A stretch of 64,000 bases of DNA from JAWKSY01 sp041402125 (GCA_041402125.1 JAWKSY010000021.1:27410-91409); one strand, 5' to 3'; positions 35,167 through 47,977 are shown, numbered from the stretch's first letter. Numbers and translations: made by a program. Notes: generated by a model not told the origin, from the sequence alone.

Positions 35167-36837
35167 TCAGTTCGAGGTCTCCTCGATGAGCGGGGCGAGC
35201 TCGACCTGGCCGGTGGTGAAGTTCACGTAGGCGGTCCGCTGGCGGACGACCGGGATCGCCTGCACCGCGAAGGCCGAGATCGTGAACTGGAAGCTGGCCT
35301 GCGCCGGGGCGAGGTCCGCGACGAAGGGGTAGCCGAAGCCGACCTGGTTCAGGACGCTCGTGCTGAGGCCGAAGAAGGGGCCGGTGCCGAGCGGCGCCGA
35401 GGCGTCGAGATCGAAGAAGTTGTAGAGGCGGGCCGCGCCCGGGTTCGTCGGCACGTTGTCGACCTTGAAGATCTTGCTGCCGTTCGCCTGCGGGATGAAA
35501 TCCGAGGCGAAGGCGTTGGGCATCGCGTTCGGGTCGGAGACCCAGTACTTGAAGCCCGGATCCGTGGTGCAGCCGGTCATGATGATGTCGAGGATGCCGT
35601 CGCCGTCGAAGTCGGCCGTGCGCAGGTCGTAGATGCCCTGCGGCATCGGGTTCGCGCCGCCCTGCAGGTACTCCTGGAAGCGCGGCGTGACGCCCGGGCC
35701 CTTGTTCTCGTAGAGGATCAGGCGGCGGGTGCTGCAGTTCGGGATGTCGACGTCGATCGGGGTCACGAAGACGTCGAGGTCGCCGTCACCGTCGAAGTCG
35801 CTGACGTGCGGGTTGGCGCCGAAGCCCGAGGAGACCGAACCGAAGCCGATCGCCTCGGTGCCCGAGTAGGCGACGGTGCCGTTCGCGTTCGTCGAGAGGT
35901 TGCGACGCCAGTCGTCGAGACCGTCGGTGACGTTCAGGAGGTCGATGCGGCCGTCGTTGTCGAAGTCGGCGTGGACGGCGTCGTAGACCGACGAGCTCGT
36001 CGTGTCCTGGCAGGCGATCCAGCCGCCCGCGCCGTCGCTGAAGGTGATCTGCGAACCGCCGGACTCTGCGGTGCAGAGGTCGACGAAGCCGTCGAGGTTG
36101 ACGTCGAGCATCGCGCCCGTCGTCGCGTCCCAGGCCTGGGCGCGCGTGCCGAAGCCGGTGTTGATGCACTGGGCCCCGTTCGGCGCCGACAGGATCGTCG
36201 CCGTCATGTCGATGAAGGTGCCCGGGGCGGCCGGGTTCTGACGGAGGAGGTCGTTCTCATGGGCCGACTGGTAGTCGACGCGGAAGAGGTCCATCCAGCC
36301 GTCGACGTCGTAGTCGAGGATCTCGCCGCCGCACATGCTGAAGTCGACGCCGAACTGCACGAAGCTCGGAGCACCGAGGCCGAGCCAGTTGCCGGCGAGG
36401 TCGTTGCCGAGGTTGTAGTAGATGAAGGTGGCCTGATCCTCGGTGTTGAAGGTGACCACGTCGGGCCAGCCGTCGTTGTTGAGGTCGCCGCACTTCACCT
36501 CGCGCGCGATGTCGATGTTCGTGTTGAACGTCGAGAGGGTCGCCGACATGTCGGTCAGGTGACCCGCGCCGTCGTTGATGAGGAGCAGGTTCGGCAGACC
36601 GGTCTGTCCGGTCGTGAAGGGCGTCTTGCGCCCGACGATCACGTCGATGTCGCCGTCGAGGTCGATGTCGACGACCTCGAAGTCGGTCTCCATCGAATCG
36701 GTGACGCTCACCAGTCCGTTGAGGACGAGGTGCGTGCCGTTGTTGGTCACGTCGGTGCGCGTGAATCCCTGCGCATTCAGCGCGGGCGCGGTCACCATCA
36801 TCGCGCCGAGCAGCGCGAGGCCGAGAGTTCGAGTCAT
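35167..36837 (-). CDS. Secreted VCBS/FG-GAP repeat protein, seven calcium-binding repeats
   Basis: A 556-residue protein with a signal peptide (LGLALLGAMMVTAPALNAQ). Seven DxDxDG-type calcium loops are spread along residues 50-430: DIDLDGDIDVIVG, DLNNDGWPDVV, DYDVDGWMDLF, DVNLDGFVDL, DFDNDGRIDLL, DFDGDGDLDVFV, DFDGDGILDIIM. This spacing fits a seven-bladed FG-GAP propeller. The C-terminal domain of about 120 residues (FQFTISAFAVQAIPVVRQRTAYVNF) is shared almost word for word with the neighbour at 37156-38874. Likely extracellular, for adhesion or binding. A TTGACA-N18-GATAGT promoter lies 125-155 bases upstream. The rest of the 318-base gap holds only a hairpin. Confidence 0.88.
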   Translation of the reverse strand: MTRTLGLALLGAMMVTAPALNAQGFTRTDVTNNGTHLVLNGLVSVTDSMETDFEVVDIDLDGDIDVIVGRKTPFTTGQTGLPNLLLINDGAGHLTDMSATLSTFNTNIDIAREVKCGDLNNDGWPDVVTFNTEDQATFIYYNLGNDLAGNWLGLGAPSFVQFGVDFSMCGGEILDYDVDGWMDLFRVDYQSAHENDLLRQNPAAPGTFIDMTATILSAPNGAQCINTGFGTRAQAWDATTGAMLDVNLDGFVDLCTAESGGSQITFSDGAGGWIACQDTTSSSVYDAVHADFDNDGRIDLLNVTDGLDDWRRNLSTNANGTVAYSGTEAIGFGSVSSGFGANPHVSDFDGDGDLDVFVTPIDVDIPNCSTRRLILYENKGPGVTPRFQEYLQGGANPMPQGIYDLRTADFDGDGILDIIMTGCTTDPGFKYWVSDPNAMPNAFASDFIPQANGSKIFKVDNVPTNPGAARLYNFFDLDASAPLGTGPFFGLSTSVLNQVGFGYPFVADLAPAQASFQFTISAFAVQAIPVVRQRTAYVNFTTGQVELAPLIEETSN

Positions 36838-36961
36838 CGCGGGTCTCCCTTCACCGTTCCTTGATTCGGCTTCGTCGATCCGACGCGCGGACGGTGCGCT
36901 CGATCGACGGAAGGTCTCCGCGCGAAGGAGGATGGCAGCTCGTCCGGTCTGGTCGCGACCG

Positions 36962-36991
36962 ACTATCGGGGATGGGGGGGAGGCTTGTCAA
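36962..36991 (-). promoter_or_regulatory. Candidate sigma-70-type promoter for the first VCBS gene
   Basis: On the minus strand a perfect TTGACA (-35, 36991-36986) is followed by an 18-base spacer and GATAGT (-10, 36967-36962, four of six matches). It lies in an AT-richer patch of an otherwise GC-rich gap. The 5' leader would be about 120 bases. Confidence 0.4.
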
Positions 36992-37089
36992 AGAATCCGG
37001 CGGTTTGGACGTTTTCGGGCCCCGGAACCGGGGGTTACGGCGCCGATTCCCGTTCCGAAGGACCCGATCATGCTCCGGCGAGAATGAAA

Positions 37090-37123
37090 ACGGCCCTCCG
37101 CGCCGGCTGGCGCGGGGGGCCGT
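37090..37123 (-). terminator. Hairpin terminator after the second VCBS gene
   Basis: A 15-bp stem with one mismatch (37090-37104 with 37109-37123) and a GGCT loop, 33 bases beyond the stop. It separates the tandem VCBS paralogues. Confidence 0.65.
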
Positions 37124-37155
37124 CAGGCTGCTCGACGATCTCGTCCGTCAGTCGA

Positions 37156-38874
37156 TCAGTTCGAGGTCTCCTCGATCACGGGGGTGAGTTCCACCGTGCC
37201 GAAGAGGAAGTCCACGAGGGCCGTGCGCTGGCGGACGACCGGGATCGCCTGGACCGCGAAGGCCGAGATCGTGAACTGGAAGACGTCCTGCGCCGGCTGG
37301 AGGTCCGCCGTGAAGGGGTACCCGATGCTGACCTGGTTCAGCACGCTGGTCGTGAGGCCCATGAAGGGGCCGGTGCCGACCGGAATCGAGGCGTCGAGGT
37401 CGAAGAAGTTGTAGAGGCGACGGAAGCCGCCAGCGTCCGGGATGTTGTTGACCGAGAAGATCTTCGATCCGTTCGCCTGCGGGATGAACTCGGTGGAGAA
37501 GGTGATCGCCATCGCGTTCGGGTCGGAGACGAAGTAGCGGTAGCCCGGATCCGGGTTGCAGCCGGCCATGATGACGTCGACGATGCCGTCGCCGTCGAAG
37601 TCCGCGAAGCCGGTGTCGTACACCGCGCGCGGCCAGGGGTTGGCGCCGCCGACGGTGTAGAGCTGGAGGCGGTTCGCGCCGGTGAGGCCCGTGTTCTGGA
37701 AGAGCTCGAGGCGGTTGCTGCCGCAATTCGAGATGTCCGGATCGACCGGGGCCACCCAGACGTCGAGGTCGCCGTCGCCGTCGAAGTCGACCATGCGCGC
37801 GTTCGCGCCGAAGCCGTTCGTCGCCGAGGGCGAGGCGTCGGCCGACTGCGCGATCGTGCCGTTGGCGAGCGTCGACATGTTCAGCGTGTAGATGTCCGTG
37901 CCGTCGCGGACCTTGTAGAAGTCGACGCGGCCGTCGTTGTCGAGGTCGCCGCAGACGCTGTCGTAGACGTCGTTGCCGTTGCTGCCGCTGCCCGGAGTGA
38001 GCTCCTGGGTGGCGAGGAATCCGCCGGCGCCGTCGGTGTAGGCGACGCGCATCTTCTCGCGGCCGGTGACCAGGATGTCGACGAAGCCGTCGCCGTTGAT
38101 GTCGAGCCAGTTGCCGGCCTCGTCACGCGTCTGGACGCGGGTGCCGAAGTTGGCGTCGGAGGCCGAGAGCTGCGGGCCGACGAAGCTCTGCCCGGTGGGC
38201 AGGTTCGGGATGGCCGAGGTCATGTTCGTGTAGGTCGTCTAGGTCGAGCCCTGACGGAGAAGGTCGTCGAGGTGGCCCGAGGGGTTCGCGCCCGACGAGT
38301 AGTCGGCGCGGTAGACGTCGAGCTTGCCGTCGAGGTCGAAGTCGACCACGGCGCCGCCGCAGAAGTTGAAGGTCGCCCCGAACTGCAGCAGCGTCGGCGC
38401 GCTCAGGCCCTGCCAGTTTCCGCCGGCGTCGTTGCCGAGGTTGAAGTAGATCTTCGTCGGCTGGTTCTCGGTCTGGAAGGTGACGATGTCGGGCCAGCCG
38501 TCGTTGTTCATGTCGCCGTAGTCGACCTCGCGCGTGAGATCGGCGTTGGTGTTGAACGGCGTGTAGGTGGCGGTCTCGTCGGTGAGGTGACCCGCGCCGT
38601 CGTTCATGAGCAGCACGTTCGGCAGGCTCATGACGGACGAGGTGAAGGGGGTCTTGCGACCGATGACGACGTCGACGTCGCCGTCGAGGTCGATGTCGAT
38701 CGGGAGGAAGTCGACCTCGTTCGTGTCCGTCTTCGGCACGAGGCCGTTCATCACGAGGTGCGTGGGCGTGTTGGTCACGTCGGTGCGCGTGAAGCCCTGC
38801 GCGGAGGCGATTCCCGCGACGAGGGGCATGACCGCGAGGGTCGCGCCGAGTCGCTCGAGGAGCGTTCGAGGCAT
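37156..38874 (-). pseudogene. Second VCBS/FG-GAP repeat protein, tandem paralogue with an in-frame TAG
   Basis: A 573-codon frame, parallel along its whole length to the neighbouring VCBS gene: signal peptide (LAVMPLVAGIASAQ), QGFTRTDVTN, seven calcium loops (DIDLDGDVDVVIG through DFDGDGIVDVIM), and the same C-terminal domain ending VIEETSN. One TAG at 38241-38239 interrupts it, between LLRQGST and TTYTNMTSA, where the paralogue reads LLRQNPAAPGTFIDMTA. The frame is the same on both sides, so this is a substitution rather than an indel. It may be a real nonsense mutation, a base-call error or readthrough. If functional it would be secreted like its neighbour. Confidence 0.82.
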
Positions 38875-39017
38875 CTTGAGACTCCGATCCGTCACTGAGT
38901 TCATCGATCGATCCGCCGTCGAAGGATGGCGGTCTGACTTTCCCCGAATCCGGGGAAGGCGCTGGGTGTTCGTGTCGGGCGGAACCCACCGCGGCAATCC
39001 CGGTGAGTCCAAGGGGA

Positions 39018-39046
39018 ATGATGGCGGATGGCGGGGTCCGAGTCAA
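39018..39046 (-). promoter_or_regulatory. Candidate promoter for the second VCBS gene
   Basis: On the minus strand TTGACT (39046-39041), a 17-base spacer and CATCAT (39023-39018, four of six). The -35 context is shared with the first VCBS gene (GTCAAAG in both), consistent with duplicated promoters. The rest of the 335-base divergent gap (38875-39209) has an AT-richer patch at 39040-39120 but no other recognised element. Confidence 0.3.
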
Positions 39047-39209
39047 AGTATTCAACGCGTACCCGATGCCTTTTTCTCGAGGGCAAGTATCCTCGGGACA
39101 ACGGGTTAACGACCGATTCCGGATTTTGCCCCGCCGGGTGCGGTTCCGGTGCGTCGAAGTCGGTGTCGAGGGGGCCGGTGCCCCGATCCCGCGGAGGCCC
39201 CTTCCGTCC

Positions 39210-41042
39210 ATGAGATCCCTCCTGCTCGTCCTCGGCGGCCTCGTCGTCGGCCTCGGCCTCGGATTCTTCGTCGGACGCGCCTCCGCGCCGGAGAGGCCGG
39301 CCGACGACGGCTGGGTGCTCGAGGATTCCGGCCGGGGGGATCCGCGACCCGAAAGCCGCGAGGAAGGGTCTCCGTCGGAGGCGGACGGGCCGGTTCGTCC
39401 CGAGCCCACGTCGCGCATCGGAGGCGGAGACGCGGAGCGGCCCGTCGCGCCCGGACCCGGGTCCCGCGCGCCTCGCATCCTCCGCCTGTCGATCTCGCGG
39501 GAGGACGCTTCCGACGCCCACGACTACCCGGCGCTCATCACACGCCTCGAGGCCGTGGAAGGGAAGCCCCTCGTGGTCGCGGCGCCGCTCGAGTGTCTCG
39601 AGGGCGCCTTCGGGGCCGCGGTCGAGGTCGGCGGTCGTCATCGCGCCCTGCGCCGCGTGGCGGGACGCCTCCTTCCCGCCGGCCTCGTGCTCTTCGAGTT
39701 CGACGGTCCGACTTCCCCGGTGACCCTGGCTCCGCGCGCGCCCGAGCCCGGCGCCGGACTCGAGGTCTGGCCGCTCGAGGGGGCGGCGCTCCCCGTGGCC
39801 CTCAGCGTCCGCGGCTTCGCACCGCCCGACGCGCGCGGCCGACTGCGACTCGAGCTCGACGCCGCCCTCGACGGGAGCGGCGGCGGGGCGGCCTTCGACG
39901 AGGAGGGTCGGGCCACCGGACTGGTCGTCGAGGCGGGGACGGACGCGGCGCGCCTGATCCCGCTCAGCGAGGAGAGCTCGCTCGGCTACGAACGCCTCGA
40001 CCTCGACGTGGTCGAGTTCCGGCGGCTCTTCTACGAGGGCACCGCGGATGCGCTGCTCGCGGAGGCGCGACGTCACCTCCGCGCGGAGCGGTACCGCGAG
40101 GCGATCCGCGCCTTCCGCGCCGCCCACGAGCGCGAGGCGCGTCGCGTGGAGGAGGAGGCCGCCGTCGAGTGGCTCGGCGCGCACCGCGCCCTCGTCGCCC
40201 GCTCCGGCGTGGGCGCCGAGCGCACGCGCCTCGAGGCCCTGGTCGACGCGCTCCGCGACTTCCCGCGCGAGGCGGAACTCGAGGCCGACGCGGCCCGGAC
40301 GGCCCTCGTGCTGCGGCTCTACGACGACGCGCTGGTGCACTGGGATCGGGCCTGGGCGCTCGACGCCTCGGTGGTCGGCGATCTCGACGCCGCGAAGACG
40401 GCGGTCTACCGCACCTGGGCGGAGTCGCTCGTGGCGGCGGGACGGCAGCGCGAGGCGATCGACGTCATCGAGCGCGCGCTGCGCGAGGTCCGCGGCGACG
40501 CCGAGCTCCTCGCGCTCTACGGGCGTCTGCTCCTCAAGATCCGCGACTACGCCGGCGCCGCGGCGGCGCTGCGCGACGCGATCCGGCTCGATCCCCTGCT
40601 GGAGGACGTGCTCTACGAGCTCGTCGCGCGGGCCGACCGGTTCTCGGAGGGGCCGGGCAAGGTCGTGATCGACTACGCGCCCGGGGCTCGCAGCATCATC
40701 GCCGAGGTGCGGATCAACGGGCGGGCCAGCGGCGAGTTCATCATCGACACCGGCGCGACGGCATCCTTCATCCCCGACGGACTCGCGGCGCGCGCGGGAC
40801 TCGACACGAGCGACCGCGTGCCGCGCGTGTCCGTCCGGACGGCCGGCAACGAACGACGGCTTCCCTACTCGCCCTGCGGCTCGATCGCGATCGGCGGGCT
40901 CGCGGTCGAGAACATCGACGTCATCGTCGGCGATCTCCCGGGCACGGGGCAGCGCGGCCTGCTCGGCATGGACTTCCTCGGGAAGTTCGGCTTCGAGAAC
41001 GACGCCGAGAACGGTCGCTTCGTGATCTACGAGAAGCGCTGA
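39210..41042 (+). CDS. Membrane-anchored protein: degenerate trypsin-like domain, TPR-like helices, retropepsin-like aspartyl protease
   Basis: A 610-residue protein. An N-terminal signal-anchor helix (SLLLVLGGLVVGLGLGFFVG) and a low-complexity acidic linker come first. Residues about 100-260 resemble an HtrA/S1C protease fold, but with DGSGGGAAFDEEGRATGLVV where the catalytic GNSGGP would be, so activity is doubtful. Residues about 270-475 are TPR-like helix pairs. Residues about 480-608 are a single-chain retroviral-type aspartyl protease (EFIIDTGATASFIPDGLAARAG, then GLLGMDFLGKFGF). The frame is open upstream to 39003, but the ATG at 39210 begins a proper signal sequence. The combined architecture is unusual. 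Substrate unknown. Confidence 0.82.
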   Translation: MRSLLLVLGGLVVGLGLGFFVGRASAPERPADDGWVLEDSGRGDPRPESREEGSPSEADGPVRPEPTSRIGGGDAERPVAPGPGSRAPRILRLSISREDASDAHDYPALITRLEAVEGKPLVVAAPLECLEGAFGAAVEVGGRHRALRRVAGRLLPAGLVLFEFDGPTSPVTLAPRAPEPGAGLEVWPLEGAALPVALSVRGFAPPDARGRLRLELDAALDGSGGGAAFDEEGRATGLVVEAGTDAARLIPLSEESSLGYERLDLDVVEFRRLFYEGTADALLAEARRHLRAERYREAIRAFRAAHEREARRVEEEAAVEWLGAHRALVARSGVGAERTRLEALVDALRDFPREAELEADAARTALVLRLYDDALVHWDRAWALDASVVGDLDAAKTAVYRTWAESLVAAGRQREAIDVIERALREVRGDAELLALYGRLLLKIRDYAGAAAALRDAIRLDPLLEDVLYELVARADRFSEGPGKVVIDYAPGARSIIAEVRINGRASGEFIIDTGATASFIPDGLAARAGLDTSDRVPRVSVRTAGNERRLPYSPCGSIAIGGLAVENIDVIVGDLPGTGQRGLLGMDFLGKFGFENDAENGRFVIYEKR

Positions 41043-41054
41043 GTCCGACCGGGC

Positions 41055-41747
41055 TCAGGACGCCGCCAGCAGGAAGTCGAGCACCCGTTCGGTCTGGGCG
41101 AGATCCCGCACCGCGAGGTCCGCGCCGGCGTGATCGAGCGCCTCGCGCGACGCCGTCCCGGTGGCGACGCCGAGCGAGCGCAGGCCGTGGGCGCGCGCGC
41201 AGTCGATGTCGTGCGGCGTGTCGCCGATGACGACGGCGCGGCCGCGCGCCGGCCGTTCGAGCGCGGCGAAGCGGGCCAGGGCCACCGGCGGGAGCTGGCG
41301 GCGCATCGGCGTCGCGAAGTCGCAGTCGCAGCCGTAGGCGCCGACGGCGAAGCGCCGCGGATCGAGGCCGCAACGGGCGAGCTTCATCTCGCCGGTCTCG
41401 CGGAAGTTGCCGGTGAGGAGGCCGAGGGTGACGTCCTCGCGGGCGGAGAGCGCCTCGAGCAGGGACCCGACGCCGGGGAGGACGGTCAGCGGCCGTCCGT
41501 CGCCGAGGGCGAGCTCGAGACGGTCGCGGTAGCGGCGGCGCAGTCGCGCGACGTTCTCGAGGTCGGGCGACTGCCCGTTGGCGAGGAGGAGCTCCCGGAG
41601 GATGCCGGGGTCGACTCCGCCCGAGGTCACGACGCCGGCCGCGAAGAAGTCGGGTCCGAAGAGGTCGCGGCCCGCCGCGACGAGGGCATCGAGTCCCGCG
41701 TTCGCGGTGAGGAGCAGGGTGCCGTCGATGTCGAAGAGCACGAGCAT
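41055..41747 (-). CDS. HAD-superfamily hydrolase (phosphoglycolate phosphatase-like)
   Basis: A 230-residue protein with the four HAD motifs: DIDGTLL (residues 6-12, nucleophile and acid/base Asp), LGLLTGNF (motif II Thr), a lysine in EMKLARCG, and VIGDTPHDIDCARA (motif IV). The helical cap inserted after motif I is the C1 type of phosphoglycolate phosphatase and beta-phosphoglucomutase relatives. The substrate is probably a small phosphorylated metabolite. It lies 93 bases after dnaE2 on the same strand and could be a late member of that operon, but nothing links it to DNA repair. Confidence 0.88.
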   Translation of the reverse strand: MLVLFDIDGTLLLTANAGLDALVAAGRDLFGPDFFAAGVVTSGGVDPGILRELLLANGQSPDLENVARLRRRYRDRLELALGDGRPLTVLPGVGSLLEALSAREDVTLGLLTGNFRETGEMKLARCGLDPRRFAVGAYGCDCDFATPMRRQLPPVALARFAALERPARGRAVVIGDTPHDIDCARAHGLRSLGVATGTASREALDHAGADLAVRDLAQTERVLDFLLAAS

Positions 41748-41840
41748 GGAGGGGCGGCTCCCGGGATTCTCGGGCGCGCCGTCCGCGACCCGTCGGCGGA
41801 GCCTACGACCTCCGGGCGACGGATTCCGCCGGATTCCGGA

Positions 41841-45074
<3,234 letters not shown>

Positions 45075-45132
45075 CGGAGGCGGTCGCGGGAGAGAGGGTG
45101 AGGGGGAGAAACGCGGAAGGAGGCGGACGCGG

Positions 45133-46643
45133 TCAGCCGAAGACGCCGTGGCGGTACCAGGCGCCGGTCGCCTCGTCGCGGAAGATCCACCAGCGATCCG
45201 CCCCCGTGGTCTCGACCTCGTAGTAGCGTCGGCGCACGTCGCGGCCGCTCCACCAGCCGCTCTCGATCCGCTCGGGGCCGGTGAGGACGCGCAGCGGGCC
45301 GCGACGGCGCCCGCTCCGCAGGGCGAGGGGGCCGCCGTCCTCGTCCGGCTGCACGCGCAGGAGACGCGGCTCCTCGAGGAAGAGCGGGCGCCGCCCCTCG
45401 GGCGGCGCGAGGAGAGGCGGACCGGCGGGAGCGCCCGGTCGTCGCCAGCGGACGGCGCACTCCGGCCGGTGGTCCGCGACGAGGCGCGGCACCGCCACCC
45501 GGGCGACGCCGAGGCGCGCGGAGAGGCGATCGACGAGCTCGACGACCTCGTCGCCCCAGGTCGGCGGCGGCGCGGCGCCGAAGAGTTCGGACTGCTCGGT
45601 CTCGACCGGGACGCTCCGGAGGATCGTCAGCGTGAGACGCTCGGCCGCGCCCTCGAGCGTCAGGCGCTCGAGGCGGTGCTGGAAGAGCCGCCGCAGGATC
45701 CCGGCGCGAGCGGTGGGGCGCGAGGGTCGGAGGAGGAGCTCGTGTCGTCGTCCGCGCTCGGAGAGGCCGATGACCAGGCGCGCCTCGACCAGGGCCTCGC
45801 CCCGCGCCTCGAGCCAGGCGGCGGCGGCCTCGAAGAGGCGGACCGAGGCGAAGAGCAGCGAGCTGGTCTCCTCGACGGGCGGCCACCACTGACCGTCTCG
45901 CGGAAGCGCGGAGCCGGACGGAAGCGCTCGAGCGTCTCCGCCCCCGGGCCGAGGACGGCGTCGAGCCGCTCGAGCAGTTCGCCGTCGAGGCGGGCGCGCG
46001 CGCCGGCCCGGGGCAGGGCCTCGAGCTCGCCGAGGGTGGTGAGCCCCAGCAGGCGCAGCCGCTCCGCCGCGCGCGTCGAGGGCTCGAGCGCGGGCCAGGG
46101 CAGGGCGCGCAGCCGGGCTCCGGCCTCCGCGCCCTCCAGGCGCACGAGTTCCTCCGGACGGCTCCAGGTGAGGGCGCGGGCGGCTCCGGCGCGGTCGGCC
46201 ACCGCCACGGAGGCGCGGTAGCCGAGGCGCCGCGCCAGCTCGCGGGCGGCGGCCATCACCGCGTCCTCGCCCCCGAAGCGCGCGGCCGTGCGGCCGATCT
46301 CGACGAAGAGGCCGGCCGCGCCCCGGTCGCGCGCGGAGGGGCGCGGGTCGAGCACGAGGTCCGGGCTGAAGCGGAAGAAGGACGCGGCGAGGCTCGCGAG
46401 GGCGGCCTCGTCGGCGCGGGGATCGAGGGGGCGGACCTCGAGCCGGCTCGCGACGGCGCGCCCGGCCGCCGCGGTCTGCCCCAGCTTCACGCCGAGGGCG
46501 AGCGCGGCCGGGGCGACCCCGACGAGGATCTCGCGATTACGCTCCGTGCGGCACAGCGCGAGGGGTATCCGATCCCCCTCGGGGTGCGAGCGCGTGATCC
46601 GGTCGATCGCGAAGGCGAAGAAGCGGACGTGCATCCAGCGCAT
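45133..46643 (-). CDS. imuB: ImuB, catalytically inactive Y-family polymerase-like mutasome subunit (one frameshift)
   Basis: About 503 residues after one shift. The N-terminal piece (RWMHVRFFAFAIDRI, ARRLGYRASVAVADRAGAARAL, LRLLGLTTLGELEALP) matches the palm and HhH region of ImuB. The C-terminal piece (LFASVRLFEAAAAWLEARGEALVEARLVI through ADRWWIFRDEATGAWYRHGVFG) is the little-finger and tail. The shift is near 45890, where restoring one base gives WWPPVEETSS. The catalytic carboxylates of Y-family polymerases are missing, as expected for ImuB, which bridges DnaE2 and the sliding clamp. It overlaps imuA by 107 bases, longer than usual. Confidence 0.87.
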
Positions 46644-47337
46644 CGGGACTCCACTCCATCTGCAGGGCGAGCGGGGCGCGCAGCCCCGGCCGCTTGAAGA
46701 CCTCGATCTCCAGGGCGCGGCGGCCCGGTCCGGGGGCGGGGCGCGGGCGCGCCCGCAGGCGCAGCGGCGCCGGCGAGGGGCTCTCCGCCGCCCGCGCGTC
46801 GCGGAGCAGGAGAGCGGTGGCGCCGGCGCGTCGCGCGGCGAGCTGGAGGCGGCGCAGGGCGGCGTCGGAGGCGCGCGGCAGGGGGCTCAGGACGAGACCG
46901 CAGAGCCCCGAGTCGAGGAGGACCTCGAGGGCCCAGAGGTGCTCGCGAGGATCGGCGGGACGGACGGCGAGGAGGCGATCGAGCGCGAGACCGCGGGCGG
47001 CGAGGGCCGGAGGATAGGGCTGCCGCTCGGGGTGGACCCAGGCGAAGAGACTGCGCGCGGTCTCGTCTCCAGGGAGGACGGTGCGCGCGAGCCCGGGCAG
47101 GAGGAACTCGAGCGCGCCGCCGGCTTCGCCCTCCAGGCAGAGCTCGTTCAGGGCTCCGCGCCGCAGCCCGCCGCCGAGGATCTCGTCGAGAGCGGGTTCT
47201 CCGGTCGAGAAATTGTCATGTGAGTAGCCGCGCTCGGCCCGCAGGAGGAGGTCTTCCGCGAGTCGGATCTCCCGACGTCGGAGGCGGTCGCGCAGATCGC
47301 CCACATTGATGTCATGTGAATCGTAAGCCGCCTTCAT
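46537..47337 (-). CDS. imuA: ImuA, RecA-like mutasome accessory protein
   Basis: A 266-residue protein. The core FSTGEPALDEILGGGLRRGALNELCLEGEAGGAL is the RecA/SulA-like start, but the P-loop position reads LEGEAGGAL without the GKT, so ATP binding is unlikely. RALEIEVFKRPGLRAPLALQMEW is the usual ImuA C-terminus, after which the frame runs on about 30 residues through the start of imuB. A lost stop or small indel there is possible. ImuA acts with ImuB and DnaE2 in SOS mutagenesis. The ATG overlaps the lexA stop by four bases (ATGA), placing the cassette under LexA's own promoter. Confidence 0.85.
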   Translation of the reverse strand: MKAAYDSHDINVGDLRDRLRRREIRLAEDLLLRAERGYSHDNFSTGEPALDEILGGGLRRGALNELCLEGEAGGALEFLLPGLARTVLPGDETARSLFAWVHPERQPYPPALAARGLALDRLLAVRPADPREHLWALEVLLDSGLCGLVLSPLPRASDAALRRLQLAARRAGATALLLRDARAAESPSPAPLRLRARPRPAPGPGRRALEIEVFKRPGLRAPLALQMEWSPDALDARPLLRLRDRPDHALAPRGGSDTPRAVPHGA

Positions 47338-47957
47338 CGCACGGGATCCGGATCGATCTGGAGCCGGAGCAGTCCCACCACGGTGCCCTCGACCGCGATC
47401 GCATCGCGCCGGGGATCGAGGACGAGCGGACGGAGGGCGCGGTTCTCGGGGCGCAGGATGACCTTGTTGTCATGCGTCGTCCATCGCTTGAGGGTCACCT
47501 CGTCGTCGATGCGGACGACCGCGATCTCGCCCTCCTCGAGGCGGTCGCAGCGCCGCACCGCCACGAGATCGCCGGGGCGGATGCCCACCTCGATCATCGA
47601 GTCGCCGCGGACCCGGAGCAGGTAGTCGGCGCGGGGACGGAAGAGCGAGGGCGGGAGTTCGATGCGGCGCTCGACGTTCTCCTCGGCGAGGATGGGGCGT
47701 CCCGCCGCGACCTCGCCGATCAGGGGGAGTCCGGTCTCCACGGGGCGGGCCAGGCGCAGGCCACGGGCGGCGCCCGCCGTGGTGCGCAGCGCCCCCTTCT
47801 TCTCGAGCAGGCGCAGGTGCTGGGCGACGGCGTTGGTCGAGCGCAGCCCCAGCGCGGCCGCGATCTCGGCCTGGCTCGGGGGGAAGCCGCGCTCGTCGAG
47901 GAAGCGGCGGATGAAGTCGAGGACCTCGCGCTGCCGTGGGGTGAGTTCGGAGGGCAT
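47334..47957 (-). CDS. lexA: LexA repressor
   Basis: A 207-residue protein. The N-terminal winged helix (LTPRQREVLDFIRRFLDERGFPPSQAEIAAALGLRSTNAVAQHL) is followed by the self-cleavage site A85-G86 (EVAAGRP) and the catalytic dyad Ser120 (RGDSM) and Lys157 (TLKRW). RecA-stimulated self-cleavage relieves repression of SOS genes. It heads an operon with imuA, imuB and dnaE2, so translesion synthesis here appears directly autoregulated by LexA. The recognition helix differs from the E. coli one, so the operator sequence may also differ. Confidence 0.96.
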   Translation of the reverse strand: MPSELTPRQREVLDFIRRFLDERGFPPSQAEIAAALGLRSTNAVAQHLRLLEKKGALRTTAGAARGLRLARPVETGLPLIGEVAAGRPILAEENVERRIELPPSLFRPRADYLLRVRGDSMIEVGIRPGDLVAVRRCDRLEEGEIAVVRIDDEVTLKRWTTHDNKVILRPENRALRPLVLDPRRDAIAVEGTVVGLLRLQIDPDPVR

Positions 47958-47977
47958 GTCGGGCTCCGGGTCGCGGG

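Noticed and set aside
38239..38241. TAG in the VCBS paralogue as a pyrrolysine codon
   Set aside because: There is no methylamine methyltransferase context and secreted VCBS proteins do not use pyrrolysine. Mutation or base error is simpler.
47214..47474. Repeated TGTCATG motif (47214, 47310, 47468) in imuA and lexA as possible operators
   Set aside because: All copies fall on Ser/Thr-His-Asp codons inside coding sequence with irregular spacing and no palindrome, so chance codon similarity is likely.
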